36,549 bases of DNA, taken from positions 1-36,549 of the forward strand of contig CAMBDK010000018.1 of the NCBI GenBank assembly GCA_945865315.1. Reading direction: 5' to 3'. Source of the stretch: Chitinophaga pinensis (GTDB taxonomy: Bacteria > Bacteroidota > Bacteroidia > 2-12-FULL-35-15). The position numbers and the translations under genes were made by a program. The notes under the pieces were generated by a model. That model saw only the letters and a program-made list of their open reading frames with translations. It made no database searches and had not been told where the DNA came from. Shown here one piece after another: positions 9,020 to 18,000 of this stretch. Each line of letters begins with the position of its first letter. The stretch's first letter is position 1.

Positions 9020-9760
9020 ATGAAACTACTTTTTGATTTCGGCAGGTATTTTATTTTAATGAGACGTTCTTTTGGCAAGGCCGAAAAATTTTCTATTTAT
9101 CGTAGTCGTATTTTTGAAGAAATAAATAATTTAGGGATTGGCTCCTTAGGCATTGTTGGCATTATTTCAGTTTTTATAGGGGCAGTAATAACAATTCAGT
9201 CGGCCTTCAACTTCGAAAACCCTTTAGTACCGATATATGCAGTAGGAGTAGCTGTTCGCGATTCAATGATTTTGGAGTTTTCTCCAGCAATTATCAGTTT
9301 AATTCTTGCAGGTAAAATTGGCTCTAGCATCGCTTCCGAAATTGGTACCATGCGAATCACAGAGCAGATAGATGCATTAGAAATAATGGGAATAAACTCT
9401 GCTAGTTATTTAATTCGTCCAAAAATAATTGCCTGTATCTTATTTAGCCCTGTGCTTCTTATTTTTTCAATGTTTTTGGGCATATTTGGTGGCTATGTAT
9501 TTGGCATAATGAGTGGAGTAGTTACCAATTATGAATATGTTATTGGTATTACTTATAATTTCAGACCTTATAATATAATTTACTCCTTGCTAAAAGCGGC
9601 AGTGTTTGCTTTTATTTTTGCCTCCGTCCCTGCCTATCATGGGTATTATACCAGGGGAGGCTCCCTTGAAGTAGGAAAAGCAAGTACTAAAGGTGTTGTG
9701 TATAGTTGCATATTAATTCTTGCTTTTGATTTAATATTAACTCAATTATTATTAGCGTGA
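9020..9760 (+). CDS. mlaE: MlaE-family ABC transporter permease
   Basis: The 246-residue, strongly hydrophobic protein is of the MlaE/YrbE (DUF140) family. The signature stretch runs from SLGIVGIISVFIGAVITIQS through AVRDSMILEFSPAIISLI to LAGKIGSSIASEIGTMRITE, followed by QIDALEIMGI. It has about five membrane segments and no signal peptide. In the family it forms the inner-membrane core of a transporter that moves phospholipid between the inner membrane and an MCE (MlaD) protein. Its stop overlaps the GTG start of the ATPase gene by four bases (GTGA), so the two are translationally coupled. No MCE-domain gene follows here; that partner must be encoded elsewhere. The start ATG at 9020 is the first in frame and leaves a normal N-terminus. 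Confidence 0.92.
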   Translation: MKLLFDFGRYFILMRRSFGKAEKFSIYRSRIFEEINNLGIGSLGIVGIISVFIGAVITIQSAFNFENPLVPIYAVGVAVRDSMILEFSPAIISLILAGKIGSSIASEIGTMRITEQIDALEIMGINSASYLIRPKIIACILFSPVLLIFSMFLGIFGGYVFGIMSGVVTNYEYVIGITYNFRPYNIIYSLLKAAVFAFIFASVPAYHGYYTRGGSLEVGKASTKGVVYSCILILAFDLILTQLLLA

Positions 9761-10509
9761 TTGATATAAAAAACATATCAAAATCTTTTGCCGATAGGTT
9801 AATCCTAAATAATATTTCATTTAATTTTGAAAAAGGAAAAACAAATGTCATTATTGGTGAAAGCGGATCAGGTAAAACTGTATTATTAAGATGCATGGTA
9901 GGGTTAAATGAAATTGATACAGGTGATGTATTATATGATGGCCGCAACTTTTATGATTTAAAGTTTAAAGATAAAAAAGAGATACGTAAAGAGATAGGCA
10001 TGCTATTCCAAGGAGGAGCGCTGTTTGACTCAAAGAATGTAGAAGAAAATGTAGTTTTTCCACTTTCGATGTTTACAGATTTAAGTGAAAGCGAAAAACG
10101 GGATCGCGCTAATTTTTGTTTGCAACGTGTAAACTTGTTTAATTCTAATAAGCTTTATCCTTCCGAATTAAGTGGAGGAATGAAAAAGAGGGTAGCTATT
10201 GCGAGGGCTATTGCTATGCAGCCGAAATATTTATTTTGTGATGAACCCAACTCCGGCCTCGACCCTAAAACATCTATTGTTATTGATAATTTAATAAATG
10301 AGATAACTGAAGAATACGATATTACTACTATAGTGATAACTCATGACATGAATTCTGTTATTGAAATTGGAGATAATATCATGTTTATAAATAAGGGTGA
10401 AAATTGGTGGCAGGGCAGCAAAGAAGAAATTTTAAAAACCGAAAACAAAGAAGTTCAGGATTTTGTATATGCCACTAAATTTATGAAGAATTTGAGAACA
10501 AAATTTTAG
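9757..10509 (+). CDS. mlaF: MlaF-type ABC transporter ATP-binding protein
   Basis: The 250-residue ATPase has Walker A G34-ESGSGK-T41, signature motif LSGGMKKR (about 136-143), Walker B YLFCDEP (about 158-164) followed by NSGLDPKT, and the switch histidine in IVITHDMNSV. The LSGGMKKRVAIARA form and the NSGLDPKT loop are typical of the MlaF group of ATPases that pair with MlaE. It starts at GTG (9757), overlapping the mlaE stop in a GTGA tetranucleotide; this start puts the beta-strand MIDIKNISKSF at the N-terminus as expected. It powers the MlaE permease at the inner membrane. Downstream, 176 bases separate it from the convergent OmpA gene, and the short repeat copy B lies next to that gene. 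Confidence 0.93.
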   Translation: MIDIKNISKSFADRLILNNISFNFEKGKTNVIIGESGSGKTVLLRCMVGLNEIDTGDVLYDGRNFYDLKFKDKKEIRKEIGMLFQGGALFDSKNVEENVVFPLSMFTDLSESEKRDRANFCLQRVNLFNSNKLYPSELSGGMKKRVAIARAIAMQPKYLFCDEPNSGLDPKTSIVIDNLINEITEEYDITTIVITHDMNSVIEIGDNIMFINKGENWWQGSKEEILKTENKEVQDFVYATKFMKNLRTKF

Positions 10510-10657
10510 GCAGCACCCAGTAACAAAAATCAAAAAATATCACCACCCAAAAATAGCTAAAACTCCTAAGGATAATATAGGTTCTCTTGATTATCTTAAA
10601 ACGTAAATTGGGTTTAATTCTATTAACAATTAATCTAAAACTAGCGGGAGAAGTTAA

Positions 10658-10689
10658 TTAGAGTCTGTCTATATATGCACAGACACTAA
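10658..10689. repeat. Inverted-repeat element, short copy B, 32 bp
   Basis: TTAGAGTCTGTC and ACAGACACTAA face each other across only a few bases, so this copy is essentially the two ends of the family with the core missing. The symmetry extends outward (AATTAG ... CTAATT). It forms a compact hairpin between the convergent mlaF and OmpA genes. The OmpA stop codon (TAG, complement of 10686-10688) is inside the right end. It may act as a transcription terminator, though it has no long T run. Confidence 0.75.
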
Positions 10690-11693
10690 TTAGTTTCTAA
10701 TACCTTAAAAAGTTCATCTAATTTAGGTGTCAAAATAATTTCTGTTCTACGATTTTTTTTACGTGCCTCAGAAGTTTTAGAAGCGTCAATCGGGAAAAAC
10801 TCCCCTCTTCCGGCGGCGGTCATTCGTCGTGAATTTACGGAACCGTTTTTACTTATTATTTTAACAATAGCGGTAGCGCGCATAACGCTTAAGTCCCAGT
10901 TATCTTTAATATCCCCTTTGCCAGCCATCGGCACATCATCTGTATGTCCTTCTATTAAAACATTGATATCAGGATTTTGCTCCAGCACTTTTGCTACTTT
11001 TTTCAATGCTTCTACACCTTTTATTTCTACCGATGTACTTCCTGAAGCAAACAATAAATTTTCCTCCATAGAAACATATACTTTTCCGTTTTTCTGAGTT
11101 ATAGTTAAACCCTTACCCTCAAAACCAAATAAAGCGTCTGAAAGTTTTTTCTTTAAGTCGTTCACTGCATCATCTTTCTTTTTTAGGATACCTTCTAATT
11201 CCGAAACTCGTGCTTCCCGCTTTGCTAATTCGGAAGTAAGGGTTTCTAAATTTTTCTTTTGGCTATTAACCTGAGTTTCTAATTGTTTTAACTCATCTTG
11301 TTTATTTAAGAGTTGTTCTTGTGCAAGTTGCAACTCTTTAGATATTTTTTTAGTATCGGCAATATTACCAACTAATAAACGGTTGTATTTATCTAGTAAT
11401 TGCTCGTTAATCTGATTTAATTGCTCATATTTTGAAGAGAAGGAACGAATACTTGAACCTAACATGGTAGTATCTTTTTGAAGCCTTGACACTTGCAGTA
11501 AATTATCAGCTAAACTTTTGGATGCTTCCGTTAATTTTGTTTCACATTCCTGATTTAATATTTTTAATGCTGCAAGATCTTTGTCACAGTTCTTGCGTTT
11601 TGCCTGCTCTTCCTCTAATTTACGCTGAGGAACACAAGAGCACCATAAACTAAAAAAAAATATTACAATAATAGTTTTAAGAAAGTTTTTCAT
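10686..11693 (-). CDS. OmpA-family peptidoglycan-binding protein with coiled coil
   Basis: The 335-residue protein starts with a hydrophobic export segment (FLKTIIVIFFFSLW) followed by cysteines at 18 and 20. A lipoprotein is possible, but neither cysteine has a classic lipobox. Residues about 25-185 are a long charged coiled coil (repeats such as KKNLETLTSELAKREARVSE). Residues about 210-330 are an OmpA C-terminal domain, with the NVLIEGHTDDVPM, DLSVMRATAIV, MTAAGRGEFFPI and ARKKNRRTEIILTP blocks that bind diaminopimelate peptidoglycan. It probably tethers an envelope structure to the cell wall. The stop codon lies in repeat copy B. The upstream gap (to 12165) holds copy C of the repeat and the terminator of the next gene, so it is probably transcribed alone. 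Confidence 0.9.
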   Translation of the reverse strand: MKNFLKTIIVIFFFSLWCSCVPQRKLEEEQAKRKNCDKDLAALKILNQECETKLTEASKSLADNLLQVSRLQKDTTMLGSSIRSFSSKYEQLNQINEQLLDKYNRLLVGNIADTKKISKELQLAQEQLLNKQDELKQLETQVNSQKKNLETLTSELAKREARVSELEGILKKKDDAVNDLKKKLSDALFGFEGKGLTITQKNGKVYVSMEENLLFASGSTSVEIKGVEALKKVAKVLEQNPDINVLIEGHTDDVPMAGKGDIKDNWDLSVMRATAIVKIISKNGSVNSRRMTAAGRGEFFPIDASKTSEARKKNRRTEIILTPKLDELFKVLETN

Positions 11694-11816
11694 ATAAAAG
11701 CTGTTTATTTATTATGTATTATTAATGCAATAATATTAATAAATACCATTCAATTGATATCTTAAAATAAAGGTTATTCACTTGAAATTGTTGAAAACAG
11801 AACAAGAAATATATAA

Positions 11817-11969
11817 ATAGAGTCTGTCCACAGAGTCTGTATTTAAATTTAGAACGTCATTGGCTTTATTTCAAAACAAACAATTTTGGTTCAGAAATTT
11901 GAAATCCATAATTCTAAAGCTTGAAATTTGCATAATTTGAAAATAGTTGACTCTATGGACAGGCACTAA
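11817..11969. repeat. Inverted-repeat element, copy C (different core), about 153 bp
   Basis: The left end TAGAGTCTGTCCACAGAGTC matches the reverse complement of the right end (TAGTGCCTGTCCATAGAGTC) with three differences. The symmetry continues weakly for some 15 more bases into TATTT-rich sequence. The interior (with TTTCAAAACAAACAATTTTG and CTTGAAATTTGCATAATTTG) is unlike the core of copies A and D. This is therefore a second subfamily sharing the ends. There is no ORF. It lies between the OmpA gene and the substrate-binding lipoprotein gene. Confidence 0.75.
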
Positions 11970-12103
11970 ATAATAAAAACAACCCCTCAATTATTCAGGA
12001 TGGAAAATAGCAGAAATAATACGTTTCAAGGTCTTTCATTGCATAAAAAAAAGTTTTTTTATTAGGATTTTTGATTTTATAAATTCAAATTAAAAGCGAT
12101 ATA

Positions 12104-12141
12104 GCAAAAAAAAGCCTTTCCAAAATAGAAAGGCTTTTTTT
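12104..12141 (-). terminator. Intrinsic terminator of the substrate-binding protein gene
   Basis: AAAGCCTTTC (12111-12120) pairs perfectly with GAAAGGCTTT (12128-12137) across a 7-base loop. It is flanked by A runs on the left and T runs on the right, so it works in either direction. On the minus strand it lies about 25 bases past the stop at 12165. Confidence 0.9.
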
Positions 12142-12164
12142 ACTATGTCAATATTATTTATTTT

Positions 12165-13910
12165 TTAATTTTTTTCAACTTCTTTTTCCTTCTCAAAATA
12201 CACCCTTGTAAGATCCCTGTGTTCCATTGCGTTTGCCGGGAAACTTTTTATATACGTTTGCACTAAACGATAATTTTCATCATAAAAAATAGGCATGATA
12301 GCTGCATCATCAATTGCAACCTGATCGGCCTGCATGTATAATTTCATTCGCTTTTCAATATCAACCTCCTGCATTGCTGCTGTAAATAATGAATCGAATC
12401 GAACATTTTTATAACGCATGGAATTTAAATATGCTTTATCCGACAAATTTTTAGGGATATGTTTACTATATAAAATCGTTAAAAAAGTTTCAGGATCCGG
12501 ATAATCGGCCACCCATCCAGTTCTCCAAAATAAGGTTTTACCTGTTTCTATCCTTTCAAGATGCTCTGCTTGTGCTAAAACACTTAATTCAATTTCAATA
12601 TTTAAATTTTCCATTAACATTTTCTGAATCACTTCGGCAATTTGAATATTTCTATTATTGCCTCCTTGGTTCAGCTGCAATATTAATTTCGGGAAACCTT
12701 TTCCATTGGGATACCCGGCAGCGGCTAAATATTTACGTGCTTTATCTACATCAAAGGTAAAACCTTTAATACTCTTTGAATCATAATCTTTAAAAGATGG
12801 AGGTACGATACCATATTTAGCTGGAACTCCTTCCCCCTGCAGTGTATAGTTAACTATTTTTTCACGATCTATGGAATAGTTAAAAGCTAAACGCACTTCT
12901 TTTTTATCAAAAATATCGCTTTGAATTTGAAAACCAAAGTAAAAAATTGTCATGGCGGGAATAACCTGCAAATCAAAGGGTGCATTTGCCTCTTTTGCAT
13001 GATCTAATTCACCCAATATATCAGAAATAGATTCTACTGGTATTTGAAATACCATATCTAAATTTCCCCTTTTAAACTCTAAAAGCTCATTTTTTTTCTC
13101 CTTGATAAAACTAAACTTAAGGGCATCCAAATATGGTAGTTTATTATCATACTCATCCACATCCCAATAATCTGGATTGCGCTCTAAAATAACAACGTCT
13201 CCCTCTTTTATATTTTTCGCCTGAAATGGTCCTGTACCAACACATTTAGATCTCATTTCTACACCATATTTATCTAAAGCTTCTTTTGGATAAACCCAAC
13301 AAGCGGGAGTGCTTAATATGTTTAAGAATCCTGCAAAAGGGAAAAGTAAATCAATTTGAATTGTGTATTCATCGATGATCTTTATTCCTGATATTCCACC
13401 AGGTAAAGGATTTTTATCTACCGTAGATTGATAATATTCATTTGCACCAACAACTCTGTCTTTAAATGTATTTCCAAACTGAGAATTTTGTGGGCTCACC
13501 GAGCAAAGTTGTTGAAAGCAATACATAAAATCTTTTGCTGTTATCTCACGACCTTTACCACCAGGGAAACATTCGTCGTCATGGTATTTTACACCTTTAC
13601 GAATAAGGAATATCCATTGGGACGCGTCTGCATTTTTCTCCCATTTTTGAGCCAAAGAAGGTAAAATTGTTAAGTCCGCCTGAGAAAGTTTCACTAAGCC
13701 TTCATAAACCTGACTAGAAATACGTTGCGATACTACTTCAGTTATATCTAATGGGTATAAACTTCGGAAATCTTCAATCTCGTTCATTCGAAATACACCA
13801 CCGTAATTAACGCTTCCGTTTGCTTTCTTATTATTCTCCTTTGAGCTGTTATTGCTACCACATGAGGCTAATAAACCTAGAACCAAAAAGGAATAAATAA
13901 TTTTTTTCAT
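12165..13910 (-). CDS. ABC transporter substrate-binding lipoprotein (SBP family 5, peptide type)
   Basis: I start it at the ATG at 13910, giving 581 residues; the frame also has an upstream TTG (13928) but the ATG begins a perfect lipoprotein signal (MKKIIYSFLVLGLLAS-C17). After a Ser/Asn/Lys linker comes the family 5 solute-binding fold. It shows the early block QVYEGLVKL, the block WIFLIRKGVKYHDDECF, TAKDFMYCFQQL, the CVGTGPF turn, ERNPDYWD, VRLAFNYSIDREKI and the ADYPDPETFL segment. Such proteins capture oligopeptides or similar ligands for an ABC importer. No permease or ATPase gene is adjacent, so the importer must be encoded elsewhere. A promoter at 13997-14029 and a strong terminator at 12104-12141 suggest a single-gene unit. 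Confidence 0.9.
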   Translation of the reverse strand: MKKIIYSFLVLGLLASCGSNNSSKENNKKANGSVNYGGVFRMNEIEDFRSLYPLDITEVVSQRISSQVYEGLVKLSQADLTILPSLAQKWEKNADASQWIFLIRKGVKYHDDECFPGGKGREITAKDFMYCFQQLCSVSPQNSQFGNTFKDRVVGANEYYQSTVDKNPLPGGISGIKIIDEYTIQIDLLFPFAGFLNILSTPACWVYPKEALDKYGVEMRSKCVGTGPFQAKNIKEGDVVILERNPDYWDVDEYDNKLPYLDALKFSFIKEKKNELLEFKRGNLDMVFQIPVESISDILGELDHAKEANAPFDLQVIPAMTIFYFGFQIQSDIFDKKEVRLAFNYSIDREKIVNYTLQGEGVPAKYGIVPPSFKDYDSKSIKGFTFDVDKARKYLAAAGYPNGKGFPKLILQLNQGGNNRNIQIAEVIQKMLMENLNIEIELSVLAQAEHLERIETGKTLFWRTGWVADYPDPETFLTILYSKHIPKNLSDKAYLNSMRYKNVRFDSLFTAAMQEVDIEKRMKLYMQADQVAIDDAAIMPIFYDENYRLVQTYIKSFPANAMEHRDLTRVYFEKEKEVEKN

Positions 13911-13996
13911 ATTAATATATATATACAAATAATTATTAATCTATTAATTTCAAAACCTTTGATCTAAACTTATTTAATAAATTTAATCAAAACATG

Positions 13997-14029
13997 CAAA
14001 TATAACAAGTTTATATATAAGTTGATCAA
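13997..14029 (-). promoter_or_regulatory. Probable promoter of the substrate-binding lipoprotein gene
   Basis: On the minus strand TTG (complement of 14027-14029) is followed after 22 bases by TATATTTG (complement of 13997-14004). This matches the Bacteroidota -33/-7 pattern TTG...TAnnTTTG. Transcription would begin near 13990, about 80 bases before the ATG at 13910. Confidence 0.55.
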
Positions 14030-14147
14030 GAATTTATATATAAACAATTATTTGCAGGAAATCGTTTAATAAAAAATCTAATTTATTGACGTTAAATTCA
14101 CTAAAATTAAAAATAATGGCGAAGAAATTAATTTATAAAAACATGTC

Positions 14148-14915
14148 CTAAAGATCTATTTCAAGTAAAACCGGACAATGATCAGAATGTTTCGCTACGG
14201 ACAAAATAGCGGATCTTTTCATTTTTTTTTGCAAATTATTACTCACAAGGTTATAATCAATGCGCCATCCAAGATTTTTAGCACGGGAATTTGCCCTATA
14301 ACTCCACCAGCTATAATGATGGGGTTCTGTATTAAAATGACGAAAACTATCAATAAATCCAGATTTCATAAATTGGTCCAACCATTCGCGCTCTTCGGGC
14401 AAAAAGCCACTGCTATTAGCATTACCTTTCGGATTATGAATATCAATAGCTTGATGGCAAATATTATAGTCGCCACAAATAATAAGCTTCGGTCGTATTT
14501 TTTTTAACCCATCAATGTATTTTTGGAAATCGGCTAGCCATTGCATCTTAAATTGTTGGCGCTCTTCACCGCTACTTCCGCTTGGATGATAAACACTTAA
14601 GATAGATACATCACCATAATCGGCTCTAATTACGCGCCCTTCCATATCATAAATAGAAATTCCACAACCATATTCTATTTTATCGGGCATTAATTTGGAA
14701 AAAATTGCAACACCACTGTAACCTTTCTTTTGTGCCGGATACCAATAATGGTGGTACCCAGCCTTTTCAAATAATGTAAGATCGAGCTGCTCTGGTTGGG
14801 CTTTTATTTCCTGGAAACATAAAACATCGGGATCGGTAGCTTTTATCCATTCCATAAGTCCCTTGCTTAAAGCTGAACGGATGCCATTTAAGTTATAGCT
14901 TATAATTTTTGTCAT
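14148..14915 (-). CDS. xth: Exodeoxyribonuclease III (AP endonuclease)
   Basis: The 255-residue protein is a complete ExoIII/APE-type nuclease. The N-terminal strand KIISYNLNGIRSAL carries the active-site Asn (N8). CFQEIKA gives the metal-binding Glu (E36). GYSGVAIFSK, CGDYNICH and the terminal SDHCPVLLEIDL (D245/H246) complete the catalytic set. It cleaves 5' of abasic sites and removes 3' blocking groups in base-excision repair in the cytoplasm. Length and start agree with the family; the ATG at 14915 puts Met three residues before the first strand. It is divergent from the large outer-membrane gene at 15077 and stands alone, with 237 bases to the next minus-strand gene. Confidence 0.95.
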   Translation of the reverse strand: MTKIISYNLNGIRSALSKGLMEWIKATDPDVLCFQEIKAQPEQLDLTLFEKAGYHHYWYPAQKKGYSGVAIFSKLMPDKIEYGCGISIYDMEGRVIRADYGDVSILSVYHPSGSSGEERQQFKMQWLADFQKYIDGLKKIRPKLIICGDYNICHQAIDIHNPKGNANSSGFLPEEREWLDQFMKSGFIDSFRHFNTEPHHYSWWSYRANSRAKNLGWRIDYNLVSNNLQKKMKRSAILSVAKHSDHCPVLLEIDL

Positions 14916-15076
14916 AATTTTACGTTTTAAAATATAAAGTTAAAATATTAACAAATAATATTTTATATTCATGGAATAGCAATTATTATAATATTTACAC
15001 TCGTATTATGTTAAGCTGAGGTAAAAAAACAAATGTATAAATTTATCTAGTTTTTTAGTGTAAATAATTTTAAGTT

Positions 15077-18000
15077 TTGGATAACAGTAATAATAAAAGG
15101 CTAACTTTTTTTTACCGCAACAGTGGGATAGTATCCTATTGGCCTATGAGATGTATTTCTTTTCCTATCCAATGCCTTTATTTAATTATAAAATCAGCAT
15201 GTAAATGCATCTTTATAAAAAAAACAATAATTTTATTACCACTAATTTTATTGTTATTTAAGCCAATATTAGCGCAACAAAATTCAAATAATTTTCAAAA
15301 AATATTTTTTATTACTGGCGACACAATAAAAATTGATACCCTCAGCCTTGTCCCTGGTTCTGTGATTATTAAAGATAGTAAGGGCAATTTAATTGACACC
15401 TCTTATCTAAAAATAAATTATGCCGATGCTTATTTGATATTAAATAAAACCAATGCCTCTAACTATTCCCTATTAAATTTGAAAGATGCTAATACAAAAA
15501 AAGACAGCCTCCAGGTGAGCTATAAAACATTTCCTTACTTATTTTCTTCGGTAGTAAAACATAAAGATCTTAGCCGCATAAAACCAAATTTATTCGGAAA
15601 TGCGAACCCTTTCAGTTATACTATCGTTTCTAAAAATGATGCTATATTTAAAATGGAAGGTTTAAATAAGAGTGGCAGTATTTCACGTGGCCTATCATTC
15701 GGAAACAGCCAAAATATGGTTGTAAATTCCAATTTAAATTTACAGTTATCGGGCCACTTAAACAATAATATTGATATTTTATTAGCCGCCACCGACAATA
15801 GTATCCCATTTCAACCAGAAGGAAATACGCAGCAATTACAGGAGTTTGATAAAGTATTTATTCAACTTTCAAACGAAAATGCTAAACTGATAGCGGGAGA
15901 TTTTCAATTCAATCGCCCTGAAAGTTATTTTATGAATTTCCATAAAAAAGCCCAGGGTATAAATTTTTCAAAATCAGTAATAACAAATAAAAAGAACAAA
16001 AATATAAAAGAACAGGGCATTTATAAAACCTCCTTAATTGCAGCTATTTCAAGAGGGAAATTTGCACGCAATCTATTTCAGGGTATGGAGAGCAATCAAG
16101 GCCCTTATAGATTATCAGGTGCCGAAAAAGAGCCATTTATTATTGTACTCTCTGGCACCGAAAAAGTTTATATCAATGGGAAATTATTAGATAGGGGGCA
16201 AGAAAATGATTATACCATCGATTATAATACATCTGAAATTACGTTTACGGCAAAGCAGCTCATCACAACAGAAAAACGTATTGTTGTAGAATTTCAGTAT
16301 TCCGACAAAAATTATGCGCGTTCCTTGTTACATTTTGGAAATGATTTCGAAAATGATAACCTTAAACTGCATGTTAATTTTTATTCTGAAGCCGACAGCA
16401 AAAACCAACCTTTACAGCAAGATTTATCGCCCCTACAACAAAAGTTATTATCTGAAATTGGCGACACTTTATCGTTGGCAATTACTCCAAGTTTCGACAG
16501 TGTAACATTTTCAAATAATGAAGTACTTTATAAAAAAATGGATACTTTAATAGGAACACAGTTATATTCATTTTTTAAATATAGCACTAATGCCGATAGT
16601 GCCAGATATCGCGTATCATTTAGCAATGTAGGTAAAGGCAATGGCAATTATAATCAAATTGCCTCTAGCGCAAATGGCAAAGTATATGAATGGATTAGCC
16701 CATTATTAGGAATAAAACAAGGGAATTACGAGGCGGTAAAATTACTGATCACACCTAAGCAAAAACAGATGATTACTGCTAGCGCCGATTATGCCTTTTC
16801 AACAAATACAAAACTTACTATAGAAACTGCCGGAAGTAACAATGATATCAATACATTTTCGGCTGCTGATAGCAAAGATAATATTGGTTATGCTTTAAAA
16901 ATAAATTTTGATAATACTGTACCTTTCAGAAAGGCCGAGAAAAGTACTATTAGCCCTCCCCTACTTGCAGACAGCGCAATGCAACCATTGCTAACATTAC
17001 AAACCAATGTAAATTATGAATATGTGCAAAGCTATTTTTCCGCTATTGAACGTTTTCGAAGCATAGAGTTTGATCGCGATTGGAACCGGGAGAATATAAT
17101 AGCTACTAGTGATCAGCATATCCTAGGCGCTAAATTGCAATTATCGAAAAAAGGTAAAGCACATATTGCATATAAATACAATGCCCTGTTAGAAGAAAAA
17201 AATTATAATGCCATGCGACAATTAGTAAATCTTCATTTCAACCAAAATGGATTTAATGTAAATTATGAAGGCAGTTTATTAAATTCTACAAGTACTTTAA
17301 ATACAAAATTCTACCGACATAAAAGTGCTGTTTCACAAAAAATTAAACGGTTTACCCTTGGATTTAAAGATGAATTAGAGCAAAATAAATTTTCCGTACT
17401 AAACAAAGATTCGTTGCTATCAAACAGCTATCAATTTTGGGATTGGGAAGGGTATTTCCAAAATTCGGATACCACAAAAAACAGGTATGGAATCCATTAC
17501 AAACAACGAACAAGCTTTGCTGTAAACAATTTACTGACGGCTACTAGCCTTTTAAAATCAAGCTTTGCCGAAAATTATGGTGGCTTTCTGGAATTGATAA
17601 AAAATCCAAATAACATATTAAAATTAAATGTCGCTTATCGTATATTAAAAGTGGATCCCACCATAACGATTCAAAAGCCTGACAATTCATTAGTTTTACG
17701 AACCGAATATAATTTTAGATTATGGAAAGGACTAATATATTCAAATTCATTTTATGAAATTGGTTCGGGCCTAGAAGTAAAAAAACAATTCTCATACATT
17801 GAAGTAGCAGCCGGACAAGGAGTTTTTATTTGGCTGGATTATAACAATAACGGCATAAAGGAGCTAAACGAATTTGAGGTGGCTACTTTTCCCAATACTG
17901 CAAACTACGTAAAAATTTATACACCTTCTCTCGATTATGTAAAAGTTTATAACAATCAATTCAGTCAGATGCTACTGTTAAAACCAGCTGCAATATGGGT

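Larger units (their letters stand above)
11694..12164. other. Intergenic region with repeat copy C and a terminator
   Basis: These 471 bases lie between two minus-strand genes. They contain the 153-bp inverted-repeat copy C (11817-11969), a short A/T palindrome around 12044-12063 and the hairpin terminator at 12104-12141. No ORF or RNA gene is evident. The promoter of the OmpA gene should lie in the left third, but I see no clear TTG/TAnnTTTG pair. Confidence 0.6.

Noticed and set aside
12044-12063. A-run/T-run palindrome
   Set aside because: It is low-complexity A/T sequence next to a much better terminator at 12104-12141; expected by chance in such AT-rich DNA.
13911-13928. Upstream TTG start (13928) for the substrate-binding lipoprotein
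   Set aside because: It would add MYIYIN in front of a perfect lipoprotein signal that begins at the ATG at 13910.
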